Numbered from the stretch's first letter, positions 21,711 through 34,514 are shown. The stretch is DNA of 64,000 nt from Girardinichthys multiradiatus (GCF_021462225.1 NC_061802.1:8947859-9011858), one strand, 5' to 3'. Translations and numbers: made by a program. The notes: generated by a model from the sequence alone, not told the origin.

Positions 21711-22281
21711 GAGGTCCGCGAGGGGACATGGGGGGATTTTTTTCTTTTTTGTGTCCCCACTCAATAGTCTTTACGTTATTTCGCAATACTTTGTGGGATA
21801 GTTTCCAAACCAGATAACTACAAAAATGAAACAAACACTACACCCGTTTTGAGATTTATTGAGTTTTATTTTGAAATCGGCCTTAAATAAAATTATCTTC
21901 AAATCAGACTAAAAGACAGTTTTTATCCACAAGCTGTCAAACAAACTACTGAACTCTGGACCATAAAACAGCATGAAACCACATCTGTGACACTTTATTT
22001 GCTTATTGCTGCTGCATGATGTGTACTTTTTTTTGTACGCCATTAGTGTTTTTGTTTTTAGCGTGATTTGAACGGTTCTTCTTATCCTAAGCATTTTATC
22101 GCATTGTTTACTGCGTGTTAACCTGCATATGACAAATAAACCATATCAATCACATATCAGTGCTGTTTGTTTTATGAGCAGTTTGTCATCTGTGCTGTTG
22201 CTCCAAAATGCCGAACGCAAAAGTATTGCGTGGGGACGCAAAAGAAATAAATTTCCCCATGTCCCCTCACGGGCTTCCGTA
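21711..22281. repeat. MITE with inverted ends, nested in the hAT
   Basis: The left end GAGGTCCGCGAGGGGACATG is followed by a GTGTCCCCAC phrase. The right end carries the inverse (GTGGGGACGC ... CCCCATGTCCCCTCACGGGC). About 570 bp, no transposase. Confidence 0.65.
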
Positions 22282-22428
22282 CCTTACCTCTTAAATCTTT
22301 AGAGCACATGCAGCAATTTTGTTGGTCAGATGAGACTTGACACATGTTGGTACTTTTGGTTTGATGAATGAAGAGATGCAGGACTGATTTAATCCAGAAT
22401 CTGTTTTACAAGTATCCTTTAATCACTG

Positions 22429-22770
22429 GTGAACTTGATTACAACTAAACACGTTTTACAAGCAGCAGACTGCGTGTTAAAACCGCTGCATTCAACTCTC
22501 CTGAAGTTCGGTAATATTTGCGACTTTGCTGTCAGCTCTATGAGTTTAATAGATAAGTCCTTACTTCTGACTTTACGTTACAAATCCAATTTTACCACGT
22601 CCAGTTCTCCACCTGCGTTTGCTCCCTCCATTCTGAACGCAGGTGGAAAACGTCGATCAGAAGCACTGTTGGCTTGTGGGTCGTGTAGTTCGTTTGACTC
22701 GCATTATAGTATAGGCTACTTGGAAAAAAACTACACAATGGCGGCGTCGATTCAAGTTTTTTTTTCTTAA
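22429..22770. other. Right part of the hAT interior, no gene
   Basis: A 113-codon open frame on + has no recognisable domain and lies inside the hAT. It is treated as chance. Confidence 0.4.
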
Positions 22771-23114
22771 AGTTTATAACAAAGTCTCAGTTTTACATTT
22801 CCAAAGACAATTGATCCTAGTTTATTTTCCCTCCTATTGGTTAGCTCCCGCTCCCGTTCATTTTTTATCCTGTACCGTCCCAATCACGGGATCTTTACTG
22901 ATGCTGTCTCCCATCCTGCGGGATTCCCGAAAAAATGTCAGCCTCTAATTCACACCAGGAAAGTCATTTGGTCCGCTTATTTGGTCCAGACCAAAAGTTA
23001 ACTTTATTTTTTTCATTTGGTGCGGTTTGTTTTCACATTGTACTTTTTGCAAGTGAATAATTACTTGTAAACAAAGCCACGTGGGTGACGATCATTGTTC
23101 CCATTGGGCAGAAA

Positions 23115-23675
23115 TGACGGGGGCGGGACAGAGCAAAGACCCGGAAATGTAGAAAAACATCTGTAGACGTGCTGCGTGCAGCACCTCTGTTCTGCATATT
23201 TGTGCCATTGTTACAACTGCAATATTATTATTACGGTCCATTTATAATTTTGGAACCCCATTGGAGGTTCGCTTATGGTCTGAATACAAACCGGCCCCGA
23301 TCCGAACCAACCACAAAAAGCGTACGTTTCTTTGGACATAAAAAGCCACCATAGCCGGTGGCAAAGGTGTGTGTTGTAAGGTAATCATACCTGATAAACT
23401 GTGTGTTGCTTAGCAACGCTACTGGCTTGTTGTGGGTCAAGGCACGTAGAGAACGTCGGCATTCAGCTCGCATTCTCCGACGAGGTTCCAACATTATAAA
23501 TGGACCGTTTCAAAGTCTGTGTTGAATGAGCTGCTCTTCATCCTCACAATAATATTGCAGCTGTAATAACGGCACAAATATGCAGAACAGAGGTGCTGCA
23601 CGCAACACGTCTACAGATGTTTTCCTACATTTCCGGGTCTGTGCTCTGTCCCGCCCCCTGTCATTCAGCCCCCCT
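23115..23675. repeat. Foldback element with about 130-bp arms
   Basis: The left arm reads GGGCGGGACAGAGCAAAGAC, then CCGGAAATGTAG and GCAGCACCTCTGTTCTGC. The right arm repeats this inverted (GCAGAACAGAGGTGCTGC, CTACATTTCCGGGTCTGTG, CTGTCCCGCCCCCTG). The arms are highly similar, so the unit is young relative to its surroundings. Confidence 0.8.
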
Positions 23676-24261
23676 GTTCAATACTTTTAAAAAACCCCTT
23701 TCAGCGCAATAACAGCTGCAAGTTTTGCACACTTGTAGGCAAAGATATTTGTAAATTTTTCTGAGCAATGTTTTGCATTTTGGCAAAAAAGTTTAGTTTA
23801 GGTCTTATGCAGCTGGACTTCTTGGTTTGTGAAGATACTTTATGTTTCATTCTCCATACTTCCTATTTCTAATCACTGATCATGACCCCTATAGTTAAAC
23901 TGTAATCTGGGAAAAAGTAAAGCAATTTAAAATTCAAATCGGAATCTGGGTGTTAAGCAAGATTTAAAAGGATTTAAAAATTGATGACAAGTCCGTTTGT
24001 ATTTACACTTCACACAATGGATATAAAGGTGAGTGCTACTTAAATGGTCTTGAAAATTCTAAATCAGAGCAAGTTTTAATGTTATTGAACAGGTTCTCTG
24101 TGTAAAAGCAGCTCAGAAAAGCTCAGCTCAGTTTTTTGTCTCTCTGACGTCACAACAGGCCAGTAAAGTCCTGCCTTGTTATGGTTTACTTTCACCTTTT
24201 GTAGCAAAGTTGTTGTTCATTCATGTGGTGTGAATTCAGGGGAAGGCTGCAGTTGATTCAT

Positions 24262-24850
24262 CTTTTTAAATGCAGTGCCTTGCAAAAGTATTGTATTGGG
24301 GTTTGAGGTGAAACGTCAAAAAATCTGTAAAGTTTGACACCTTTTGCTGCAATAACAACTGCAAATCGTTTGGGGCATTTGTATTCAGCCCATTTTCTTT
24401 GATACTCCTAAATACAATCCAGAGCAGCCAACTGGTTTGCACTACTTTGCTATTAGTCATGCACTCCACAATCATTATACATTGACATGAACACACCGTC
24501 TTCACAGTGAAGTATGGTGGTGGCAGCATGATGCAATGGGAATGCCTATCTTCAGCTGAGAGAGTGAAGCGAGTCAGTGATTGGAAAGTGGAAGGAAAAA
24601 ATACAGGGCAATACTGGATGAAAACCTGTTAGAGGCTGCAGAAAAGACTTCAGACTGGGGTTCACTTTCCAGCAGGACAATGACCCTAAAAAAAGCATTC
24701 AGAGCTATGATGAAATAAATCAGATCAAAGCATGAGGGAATGGCCCAGTCAAAGTCCAGACCTAAACGCAGCTGAGAATTTGTGGCAAGTAGTGAAAATT
24801 GATGTTCATAGATGCTCAACAACATACACTGAAGTTTGTAATGTGACAAA
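24262..24850 (+). pseudogene. Decayed Tc1 element with transposase fragments
   Basis: The left end CAGTGCCTTGCAAAAGTATT is at about 24275. Plus-strand fragments include KYGGGSMM (24510-24535), a QQDNDP-like phrase (GGACAATGACCC at 24675) and a WPSQSPDLN-like phrase (24745). Stops and frameshifts break it everywhere. The right end is not clear. Confidence 0.75.
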
Positions 24851-24899
24851 ATGAGAAAAAGATTAGATGAGATAAGATAATTTTCATCAAATCTACATA

Positions 24900-25980
24900 A
24901 AATTGAAATTTGTCTTTGTTATCCAGCCAGGAAAAATAAATGCACAAAGCTAAAATAAATAAGTTAAATTAAATGAATATCTAACAAGCATATATCTACA
25001 GCCATACACATGAAAAAACCATTCATATAAGAGAACAGCATTTAAAAGCTATGTTCCTCAGTAGGTTTGGTGAAAGTGAAACATTATGCTAGTATTTCCT
25101 TGTTTAAAAAACTACAACTAAAGGAATGAATGATTTACAGAGTATGGTTATTTTTGCAAGCCACTAACAATTAATATTATTATCAGCTTATCAGACATTT
25201 TCTGACCATCAGAACAAATACCAGGAAAAGTCACTGTCTATGCTAATTAAATCATCTAAACATTAACTGTAATTTTTATTTCATCACCATTTGCACATTA
25301 GTTTATACAAAATCAGTATACTCAGATACATTTATTATAGTTTAAATAAAACTCAATCATAACAATGAAAAAGAAGAAGAAAGGAAGGAAACTAATTGTA
25401 TTTTCCATCTTGTGTGAAGCTGCTGCACCTGCTTGCTGCATGTCTGAAACATGCAGAGTGGAAAAGAAATAATGGATATTGTTAGGCTCAGTTAGTCACA
25501 GAACAGGGAGGTAATGTGCACCAGTGTAGTGGCAGCACGTAGCATCCGGTTATGGAGCAGGAATCCTCTGTTTTAGACATTCTGTTCCCGCTGAGTTTTG
25601 AGCCTCCCATCCGCTCTCCTAAAAAGAGTTTCCCAGGCTAATGTCCTCTTTTCAGAACCATGCAGGGTTTCTGTTGCCAGGGGACAGGGCTCAGGAAGGA
25701 AGCATGCCATCTTTGTGCTGAGATTTGTTGTGTACTAACCTGGGGTCAGAATAAAACAATTACAAATTTAGTTATAAAATAATTGATATTACATTGGTAC
25801 TGTCTATTTTTCATCCTAAAACATGTCCACCAAAAACTGATAAATTGTAACTGTTTAGGATTTAGAGTCAAACTTTTATTTTCCTAATAATAAAGCATAT
25901 TGTTTTTCTCCTGGAGTTGTCTTCACAAAAGAGATTGTTTTTAGGAAATCTAGTCACAGACATTAACATCACTTGGTGCT
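24900..25980. other. No feature recognised
   Basis: AT-rich flank of dnajc6. No repeat ends, exon-like frames or RNA-like structures were recognised. Confidence 0.4.
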
Positions 25981-25983
25981 TCA

Positions 25984-26165
25984 AAGGTGGTGCAGTTGGT
26001 TACACTGCTGCCTTCCATCACAAAGTTTCTGGGTTTGAAACCTGGCCTGGGGTCTTTTCTGCAAGGAGTTTGGATGTTCTTCTCATGCATGCATGTTCTT
26101 TCTGAGTACTATGGCTTCCTCCCACTCTCCAAAAACATGACTGTTAGGACAGCTGGTTATATTGT
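25984..26165 (+). repeat. tRNA-derived SINE fragment (HE1/DANA-like, V-SINE type)
   Basis: The tRNA-like head GGTGGTGCAGTTGGTTACAC has a B-box-like GGGTTTGAAACCTGG. It is followed by the conserved central region (GGAGTTTGGATGTTCTTCTC, GGCTTCCTCCCACTCTCC, AAAAACATGACTGTTAGG). The 3' half is missing. Confidence 0.8.
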
Positions 26166-26690
26166 TATTCTCTTTTGACTAACAATATAGCAACTTTGCA
26201 GAATGGAAGCTTGTCATTTAACAACTTCTGTCAATTTCCAAAATTTTCAGTGTGACTGAGACACGGACTGCTTGCTTGGTGTGACTGGTTTTCTTTGTGC
26301 AGTGAACAGATGCATCATAATACTGATAAATAAAAATAAAAAACAACCAATTGACAAGACTCCATCCTTCACCCTATTTGATTATCAGAGGAGTTAAGCG
26401 GAGTATTTTTATATTTAGGATTATGATTCCATATTTTTCCTCTACTTGATTCCTTTATTTACAAAAAAAACAGGCGTGTTTTACAGGTCCAGAATATTCA
26501 GCTGTCTATTATAATAGTTTATCTTAAAGCTGACTGCATTTGTGCATTCTCATGTTATTACTTGTATTCATTTCAGAAGGTTGGTGAAGCTGAGGTTAGG
26601 GTATTGAGGCGTATATTTACCTTCTTTTCCTAATAACATAATTTAGTTTTGCGTTGTTTACATTAAAATGAACCCGGGGAGCAATGAATG
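26166..26690. other. dnajc6 upstream DNA, no feature
   Basis: AT-rich sequence without recognisable repeats, immediately before the GC-rich exon 1 region. Confidence 0.4.
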
Positions 26691-27051
26691 CAGCATTACC
26701 GTTAATGGACCAGGAGCCGTGGTGGATTTCCCTTTAAGTTGGTCGGGGACAACAGCGGAGGGCAGCAGCAGCAGAAGCTGGGAGTCGTAGTGAAATGCGG
26801 CGCTGAGAAATAGAGGAGGCGATCCAGAGAGAGAGGAGGAGAATTAGAGGGAGCAGAGCTACCGATAGCATTTCATATTCTCAGAAAGCAGAGGAGACCG
26901 GTTGTCCTCCCATCCTCGCCGGACATGTGCTGCACCAGGCAGAAGCAGCAGTAGCGACGCGGGCGGCGGTGGGGTGGTATAGCCTACTCGTCATTTTGAG
27001 CCTTCTTTTGTCTTTTTTTTTTCATTCCCCACATCTTTGCGTTGTTTTGTA
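26690..27051 (+). promoter_or_regulatory. dnajc6: dnajc6 promoter/5' UTR region
   Basis: From about 26690 the sequence changes from AT-rich to GC/GA-rich with CpGs (GGTCGGGGACAACAGCGGAG, a GCAGCAGCAGCAG run, GCGACGCGGGCGGCGG). It leads into the start codon at 27052. No TATA box is evident, consistent with a CpG-type promoter. The transcription start cannot be placed. Confidence 0.6.
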
Positions 27052-27256
27052 ATGAGCTTGTTAGGAGCCTACAAGAAAAAGACCAGTTACGATGGCTATG
27101 AATGTTTGCAGCTGGTCGATAGCGGCGGAGACAGCTTCGACTACAGCAGGAGGAGCAGCGGCGGCGGCGGCTCACTCGGAGGTTCCATCGCGGCCACCCT
27201 CGGATCGAAGGCAGGCCCGCTGAGAGAGGAGGACTGCAGCACCATGGACAGCTCAG
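27052..27256 (+). CDS. dnajc6: DNAJC6 (auxilin), exon 1, long-isoform N-terminus
   Basis: Auxilin is the neuronal J-protein that recruits Hsc70 to clathrin-coated vesicles for uncoating. The exon starts at ATG 27052 (MSLLGAYKKKTSYDGYECLQ), which matches the N-terminus of the long vertebrate isoform, followed by LVDS and a Gly/Ser-rich stretch (SSGGGGSLGGS). The frame is also open upstream to 27037 but without an ATG. The exon ends at 27256 before GTAGGA, leaving one base (phase 1) that joins AT at 39028 to give Asp. It encodes 68 residues. The GGC-repeat glycine run may vary in length between individuals. Confidence 0.93.
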
Positions 27257-29780
27257 GTAGGAGCCCTCAGCGGCCCCCCGGGCAGATTGGATGGCGAGAT
27301 CACTCTGATATGGAGAGGGCTCGAGTTAAGATGTGATGACTTTACAGAGTGTTGATGCCGCCTGTCCCGGTGAGAACCAGCAGATAACATTATTATGGCT
27401 AACACTGAAAGTACACACTGAGACCAAATGTAGGCTTTTATATCTGCTACTCTCCTGGATTTAAACACTTTTTTTAGACACTTAACACATTTAGGCTTAC
27501 ATTTAAAATGTCCACATTTGGTGTTTCATGACATTTATACTGCCCATGTTGTATTGACACAAAGAAAAACTGTCTATTCAAATAAAATGATGAAAACACA
27601 TTTTTAACCATATTTAATTGACAATGTACTCCTGCAAATAAGAAATCATATGAATGTCAATACTAATCTGTCTCAGGCATCAGAATAGCATTTCACAAAG
27701 CAAGTCATTAGAAATTATGAATTATTGTTCAATAAAGCAAACAAAATCATCCTCTGTTTACATTGTGAGTGCTTAATATTTATTGCAGTGGCATCACAAA
27801 GAAAGGGGGTTGGGAAGGCAGGGGGTGGGAGTATAGGTTGTGTCAATGGCCACCCCAAATAAATTACAGGTGCATCGATCAGGCATTTTCCAGGAAGATG
27901 GACCTGCTGATTTTTACCGATTTTATTTTTCCTGTAACACATAAAAGAGAAAAACCTGTGCTGCAGGTTCTTTGATAGAAGTAGAAGTTTAGAACCATAC
28001 AGAACATTAAGGACTTGCAGTATATGCATGTAGGCTATTCAACTTAACCTCTCTCTAAGTTTCACTAAATTCAAAACAAATTGCGCCAGAGAACATGTTG
28101 CTTGTAGATGCGTTTATTGATCAAACTTGAAAGTAGTTTTTAATAGTAGGTAGATTTTGATAAAATTAATGATCAGGGTAAATAGAAAAATCTGCTTTTG
28201 CAGTATCTTACCTGGGAATCACAGATCAGAGCTGATCAAGGAAACATTTGCCAATTCCTATCTCTGGTCGATTGATTACTGCATCTCTACTTTAGACTTG
28301 CTGACCTCCATGGGCAGACAAACTTCTATGCAAAAGTGTCTTAGGATGAATTAAAAAAAAGTAGAGGACTAGTTTAAATTAATATCAACATTTATTTATT
28401 TCAATTATTTCATTTTATTTTTGTCTGTGTCAATTGTGAATGTCCGGCACCCCATGGGCCTGACCCCTTACTCTTAAAATGACAACAATAAAACTCCTGA
28501 AATGCTGTTATGGCTTTTGATTTTGATGTCCCACCTCAAAATTATAAATGGGCCCCACCTGGCCAACCCTTTAAAAAATTCACCCCTAATCTCTTAGAAT
28601 AAGCCTTGCATTGACCACTAATACAACTAAACCTGATTGACATTCAAATATCTGTTTTTGTAAATTTTCTAATTTAAAATTTGTATCCTATGAAAACATC
28701 TACTAACAAGGTAAATCCGTTGACAATGAAAATTTAAATACATGTAGATATTTATAAACCAAATAATATCTTTAGGTGTTTCTGCACTAAAATTTCGGTA
28801 ACTGACTTATTCAGTGGAAATAAAAACTGAGACAAGGGAGTGATTTCAAATTGATATGTAAATAAACTTTCTTTTATTTATTTTCTTTTATTGTTCATTT
28901 CTATTCAGTATTTGCACAGATTGCAGTATGGATAATTATTCATAAATAGTACCAGATATACTATTTCTGATGTCAAAATGGGTTTAATTAACAATAATTT
29001 GAGGCTCATGGGAATAATGACTAAAAAGAAGGTCTTTGGTTTAGCATCTAGTATAGCATCTCTGCAGTGCTGTGTGCAGTCAGCCTGCCTCCAGGGATAA
29101 ATGTTTGTGTGAAACAAAAGAAGCTGGATGAGGAGAGTGGGAGGGTCAGTGTGGAGAGGGGAGTGTGGGTGGGGATGAGGCAAGGGGTCCCTCGTGTCAG
29201 ATGTGTGTTTGGCCTGGCAGGGCTTGCCCACTTGCTTACCCATGGTCTTTTTGATGCTAGTGTGTGTGTTTCTGTATTCATCTGCTCCACTTTCACACAT
29301 GCCGGATATTGAAGGCTTAAGGTTGGCTCTCTGGAAGGAGGGAAACACGTTCAAACAAACCATTGATCTTTCTGGCCAAGAACTCTCACGGCTGATGATG
29401 TCCGACTCACGCTCTTTCAGAGTGGACAAGCTTTTTGGTGTTCTACTCAAGTTTTACCTGATCTAGTCATTATCTGGTGTCTACATTAGCAAGCCTTGCT
29501 ACTGTAAATTGGTTCAGCAGTCTGCACACTCCCACATCCATCTGGACATAGAGCGAAAAAAAGGAACCAGATAACAGAATAACAAGGAACAGGAAGATTC
29601 AAACGGACGTGTTGGGAGATAATGTAGAGCAGAAAGAGATCAAGGTACAGTTACTTCACACTGCCGTCAGAAGGAGTTTTATCATACTAAGGTAGGGAAA
29701 CAACACAGAGAAGACAGGACAGGCAGTGGGGGCAATAATCTCCCAGATTTGATTTTCCATTCTGAACAGTTATGAAGTGA
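27257..29780. other. dnajc6 intron 1, first part
   Basis: No recognisable element. Several open frames of 60-180 codons here (for example on the minus strand at 28905-29450) have no domain, and repeats or low-complexity sequence explain them. Confidence 0.4.
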
Positions 29781-29782
29781 TA

Positions 29783-31310
29783 CAGTGCCTTGAAAAGTGA
29801 ATCATGCTATTTGAACTTTTCATGTTTTGTCACGTTACAATATCAACCTTTAATATCTGATTTGGCATGTATGTGAGAAGAGGAGCTAAAGTACGGCGCA
29901 ATTTTCAAAAATGTTCACAAACAAACATCTGAATAGTGAGGCATGCATGTCTAATTAGCCCTGAGGAAATACTTTGTAAAATCACCTTTGAGTCCAATTA
30001 CACCACCAGACCTTTCGGTTATTTTTGGGCTTTGCACATCTAGAGATTCTAGAATTGCGCCGCTCAAGGTGGCAGCAGGTTGGAGTAGCTCTGTTACTTT
30101 TGATTCAGATTTATTCTTTTTTGGGAACTATTCCTCTTGTGGTGGATACAGTTGATTTTTTTTGGACGACTGTCCTCTCCGGTGTTAGATGCTGTGCAGC
30201 TTGGAGGATTTTTCCTAATACTTTCTATTATCATCATCTACCATCATCTGCTGGGGAAGCAGCATCAGAGCCAGGGACTTAAAAAGCTCAACAAGCTGAT
30301 AAAGAAGGCTGGCTCTGTTCTGGGGACTCTTCTGGAACCTCTGGAGATCATTGTGGAAACACGGATTCTTCATAAAATGAAGAACATTATGGAGAACCCT
30401 GAGCATCCTCTTCATGAGACTGTCCTACAACAACAACAGAGTGTCTTCAGTCAGAGGCTTCTTCAGATCTGCTGTAAGATGGAGATCCTTCCTGCCCACA
30501 GCCATCAGCATCTACAACGGCTCTTTGAAGAAACCCTCATAATGAGCTACATTTCATTTTCCTTTGGGATTAATAAAGTATTTTTGAATTTAATTGAATT
30601 TGAATCTAGAGATTAGAGTCATTCTTATTTGCGAAAAAGGAGAAGCATCCCCACATCATGTTGCACGTTGGCGAAAATGTTACAATTTTGGTCTCATATG
30701 ACCAGAGCACTTTCTTCTAAATGCTTGTTGTGTCACTAACATAGAATGTGGCAAACTGTGAACAGGACTTCGTATGACTTTTATTCATTTCTCCTTATCA
30801 CTCTTTCATAAGGGTCAGACTTGTGGAGTTTATAGCTAATGGTTGTCCTGACAATTGGTTATTTCACCTTAACTGTGGATCTCTGCAGCTCCTCCAGTAT
30901 CACCTCGGACCTTTTGGCTTTTATGATTAATGCTCTACATTTCCGGTCTGTTGGTTTAGTTGAATGCCCGCATCCTGCTCCATTTGCAGTTGTGCCACCT
31001 TTTCTTTTTCACAAGATTGATGAGCAGTGCTCTGCTTGAAATATTATTTCACAACCTAACCCGGCTTAATCATCACCACGACTTAAACCCTGTCCTGACT
31101 TGTGTGTTACTTGGTCCTCATGATGTTGTTCATACAAGTGATTGGACTGGATTTTATTTTTAGAGGTACCAGAATAAAGGGAGATGAGTACCCCAAAAGA
31201 CTTGCATTTGTAAAAGCAGCAAAAGGTAGTTCAACAATGTCTGTCTCAGGAAGGGCTGAATAGTAATATGTGCTAACATTTTCAGACTTTTATTTGTAAT
31301 ACAGTTTGAA
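29783..31310 (-). pseudogene. Decayed Tc1 element interrupted by a LINE-derived insert
   Basis: The left end is CAGTGCCTTGAAAAGTGAAT (29786). Minus-strand transposase debris resumes after the insert: CCCCACATCATGTTGC (30650) and GACCAGAGCACTTTCTTC (30700) correspond to the antisense of the HHGGGSMMMW and KVLWSDE regions. The far end is near 31310 (AGACTTTTATTTGTAATAC). No frame survives. Confidence 0.7.
30049..30603 (+). mobile_element. Short LINE-derived element, perfect 11-bp TSD
   Basis: ATCTAGAGATT occurs at 30038-30048 and again at 30604-30614. Between them is a 555-bp unit. It starts with a GCGCCGCTCAAGGTGGCAGC leader. It ends with the C-terminal part of a fish non-LTR reverse-transcriptase protein (KKAGSVLGTLLEPLE, then a HPLHETV-type phrase and NQ-rich tail), a short 3' UTR and the tail GAATTTAATTGAATTTG. 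The endonuclease and RT core are missing, so it is an internally deleted, non-autonomous copy. Confidence 0.8.
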
Positions 31311-32281
31311 AACTCTGGTGGCAGCAGAGTTAATCCATAAGGTGTTGCTCACCAGCATATATTGGTCAATGAATAATTTAAAAGAGGACTGACCACGCTG
31401 ACCCTATGTCAAGCTTCAACCTTATCTCCAAACCTACCTGGAAGTAGTACCCAAGAGAGCCTAATTGTGGGCATTTATGCTGAAATACAGTTTTCCATAT
31501 TAGTCACAAATGAGCACCATTTGACTGGTTTTGAAGATCCTGGATGCAATCTGAATTTACTGTGTAGCTGACTCTAGTTTTTCGTTGAACTATACAGATA
31601 ACCTAAAAGTCGTTCTCCCTGGAAGAAAGTAGAAATACTTAAATAATAACTCAAGACTCTTTTACAGTGCTCTATGTCCACTACTATTATATTTGTCTTT
31701 TTCCTGGTTCAGCAGAAGATGAACATCAAATGAAGGTGCAAAAATGGGAACAAACTTTACTTAAATAAAGTTCTGCATGCCTGATATGCTGACAGCCTGG
31801 AGCTGCAATTAATCAGAGCTGTAATGCTGTTGTGTCATGCTTTCTGTAGCCTTTAATAACATGGAAAGGAGTGGTTAATCTGTATGGTGAATGACTAATA
31901 ATGTGTGATCAGCAGCAGCTATAATTAGGCAGATTAAAATTAGTTTGACATGATTCAGAACAAATCAAGGTCTAGGAATGTAGCAGCACTGAAGTTTTGA
32001 GCCTGTCAGGCTTTATTGTTTATATCTGTTTGTGTTATTTACATCAACCAGGATAATGACACACAAAAAGGGTTGAGAAGACCGATATATTTAGAGAACC
32101 GAACCATATGATGTGATGAGGAGGCGACAAATAGCAGGCTTTACCTTTGTAGTTTTCTTATGCGCTGTTTTTTTTTTTTTTTTTGTAGATCTCTCTGCTG
32201 CTTTCCCATATCTGCATCCTCTCTACCTGTATAGGCATCGAGCAGAATTGGCGCATCTAGGTTAAATTCACTCAACTCTGG
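31311..32281. other. dnajc6 intron, no feature
   Basis: No repeat or exon recognised. A T-run of about 18 lies at 32168-32185. Confidence 0.4.
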
Positions 32282-34514
32282 ATTTCAAACAGTGGCGATT
32301 GCTCTAAGACTACAAGGGAAGCTCAGCTTCCCCTAAAATGTCAAAAAAGAAGTGATCAAATATATACTGTTGTGTGTACATGTCATTGACTAAATATGCG
32401 CTACAACGCGCTCAACCTTTGTTCAGAATCAGCTTCTTATCACTGGTAATGACGCGGCTTTCCTATTACTCATTCTCGCAGCTTCACAGCGCTTTAAACA
32501 GTGAGTTCAATAGCGAAGCAAAAATGCTGGGCTATACGAAGAAACTTGTGCCATCAGAAACTGAATTTGAATTGCTCAGACTGAATCTGTAGGCGGATGC
32601 TGGTCTTTCAAGGAGGAGAAGCTCAATGTCAAGATCGCTGCTTCGCTCATTTCGCTGTCAATCAAAAAGGGATTCAACCTCAGACAGATCATCCAATCAT
32701 CATGCAGAAGCTGAGCATCCAGGCCAGCCAAGGCCAGCCCACTGCCCCCACACAACCCCAGGGCGGGACAAAACCCAGTATGGGAAGAAACTTGTGCCAT
32801 CAGAAACTGAATTTAATTTGCTCTGACTGAATTTGTATTTGTGTAATTTTAAATTAATGCATTGATTTGAAAATGAATTTCACTAAACTGAAACGGAATT
32901 TTATGGTTTGAAACTGAATTCATTTGCTTTTAAAATGTATTTCGTTGTATTAAAAATTCAGTTAGACTACTTTCACATTCAGATCTGTAATTCAATTTCA
33001 GTTCCAAAATTCAGTTTTTTGTGTCACACATCCGGGTCCTTGAGGATAGCCACAGATCAATCAAACACAGATTCATCGATTTCATTTAACATCAGGTTAA
33101 ACTTCCTTTACGGCATGTTGAGCTGGAGCAGCGCAGCAAACATGAGCTTAGCGGATTTCAATCACCAAGTCAAATGAGCATCTATAAGAAGTGTCATGTA
33201 AACAAATGATGGTCAAACAGTAACACTTATGCTACCTGTAGCTATTAGCTAAACATACTAGATTAGCATAGTGTGCCGCCGGTGTTACGTCGGTCTGCGT
33301 TTCTCTTGCCCTTACCTCAACGAAACGTAACGAAGCGCAGAGCTGTGAAATCGAACAAATGGAGCCTGAAGGTTAATAACGCTGTCTCTACTGTAAATAA
33401 CTACACGGTTTTTATTTACCCTTTTACATATTGCTGATGGCTAATAATGCTGTTTTGTTTTAAAATGTTATTGTTTTATGATCTTGTTCATTATTCAGCC
33501 ATTTAAAATGTTGAAAATATTTTTTTGTTTTCATAGATATAAAAATCTAACGCTAGATAAAATACATTGATGACAAATACCATTTGTTTAATTTTTTTTT
33601 GTAAAGCTTTCAACAACTTAAACACTAACTTATTAACTTTTAGAACAAAGTTTAAATCAGTTTATTTGCACAGCATAATTATTATTATTATTATAAATAA
33701 ACCAAACATTAATATTAGATTTTATCTGACTGAATTCTATCTGTTTAACGTCCACCCATTGGGGAAACGCAGCAGGAGTTTGAAAACAATGTGCCGGGAG
33801 TCAGCTGTTCTCTCTGGGTTTAGCGCACCTCAACCACCCGGTCAGCTGACAGCTGGCGAGGTGAGCCAGCTGCAGGGGCAGCGGACGAACACATCGGCGC
33901 ATTTGTGCAATTAAACTGATCAGATATTTTAGGTTTACACAACTACATTCTCGTCTAAAAACATTGTAAAAGTTCAGTTGTTTCACAGAATGCGCAATAT
34001 AAACAATTTTATTCACAGCTTTTCGGTCCTCCGGCCTTTGCTACTTCCGTTTGAATCATCTACTTCGAGACGCAATGAATCATGGGATAGGGTGAGCCAC
34101 GGAGGATACACTGGACCTATCCTTCAAATCTGGGGATAAGAAGGACGCATTTGTTGGAACCTTGGAGATAGGGCAGCATTCGTCGCCTCATCCAGGACAT
34201 TATCGGCCTACAAATGCGTCCGTCAAAGGATGCAGTCTTGAATTTGGACACAGCAATAGTGAATGATATCCATGAATCAGTAAATCTGTGTTTGATTAAT
34301 CTGTGGCTTCAAGAACCTGGATGTGTGACACAAAAAAATGAATTTTGGAACTGAAATTGAATTTCAGATCCCCAGTCGGTCGTGGCAGATGGCCGCTCAC
34401 ACTGAGCCTGGTTCTGCTGGAGGTTTATTCCTGTTAAAAGGGAGTTTTTCCTCTCCACTGTCGCTACATGCATGCTCAGTATGAGGGATTGCCAGTGACT
34501 GTCCACTGTCACTA

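Larger units (their letters stand above)
20937..22947. mobile_element. hAT-like element, 2.0 kb, perfect 8-bp TSD
   Basis: The ends are TAGAGGGTGACAC at 20937 and, inverted, TAGAGGCTGACAT ending at 22947. Perfect duplications ATTCACAC are at 20929-20936 and 22948-22955. Subterminal C-rich repeats (TCCCACTCCCGTCCCGCTCC type) occur at both ends, near 20965-21125 and 22845-22925. No transposase frame is recognisable, so it is non-autonomous or gutted. It contains at least two smaller foldback units. Confidence 0.8.
20921..24240. mobile_element. Outer MITE of a nested stack
   Basis: The left end TAGGGTGTATTCACAC (20921) continues after the inner hAT as ATTCACACCAGGAAAGTCAT (22948). The right end TGGTGTGAATTCAGGGG lies near 24226. 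These are inverted ends of a common fish MITE (GTGTATTCACACCAGGAAAG type). It is interrupted by a 2-kb hAT element, and its interior carries a palindromic unit. Confidence 0.5.

Noticed and set aside
28905..29450. 181-codon minus-strand frame in dnajc6 intron 1
   Set aside because: Proline/histidine-rich from GT/GGGTGTG sequence, no domain, no splice context.
30137..30616. 159-codon frame as a host gene
   Set aside because: Its second half is the C-terminus of a non-LTR retrotransposon protein, and it lies within an 11-bp target duplication.
32597..32830. 77-codon frame also found inverted at 36504-36737
   Set aside because: Both are the arms of the hAT foldback, so conservation reflects the repeat, not a gene.
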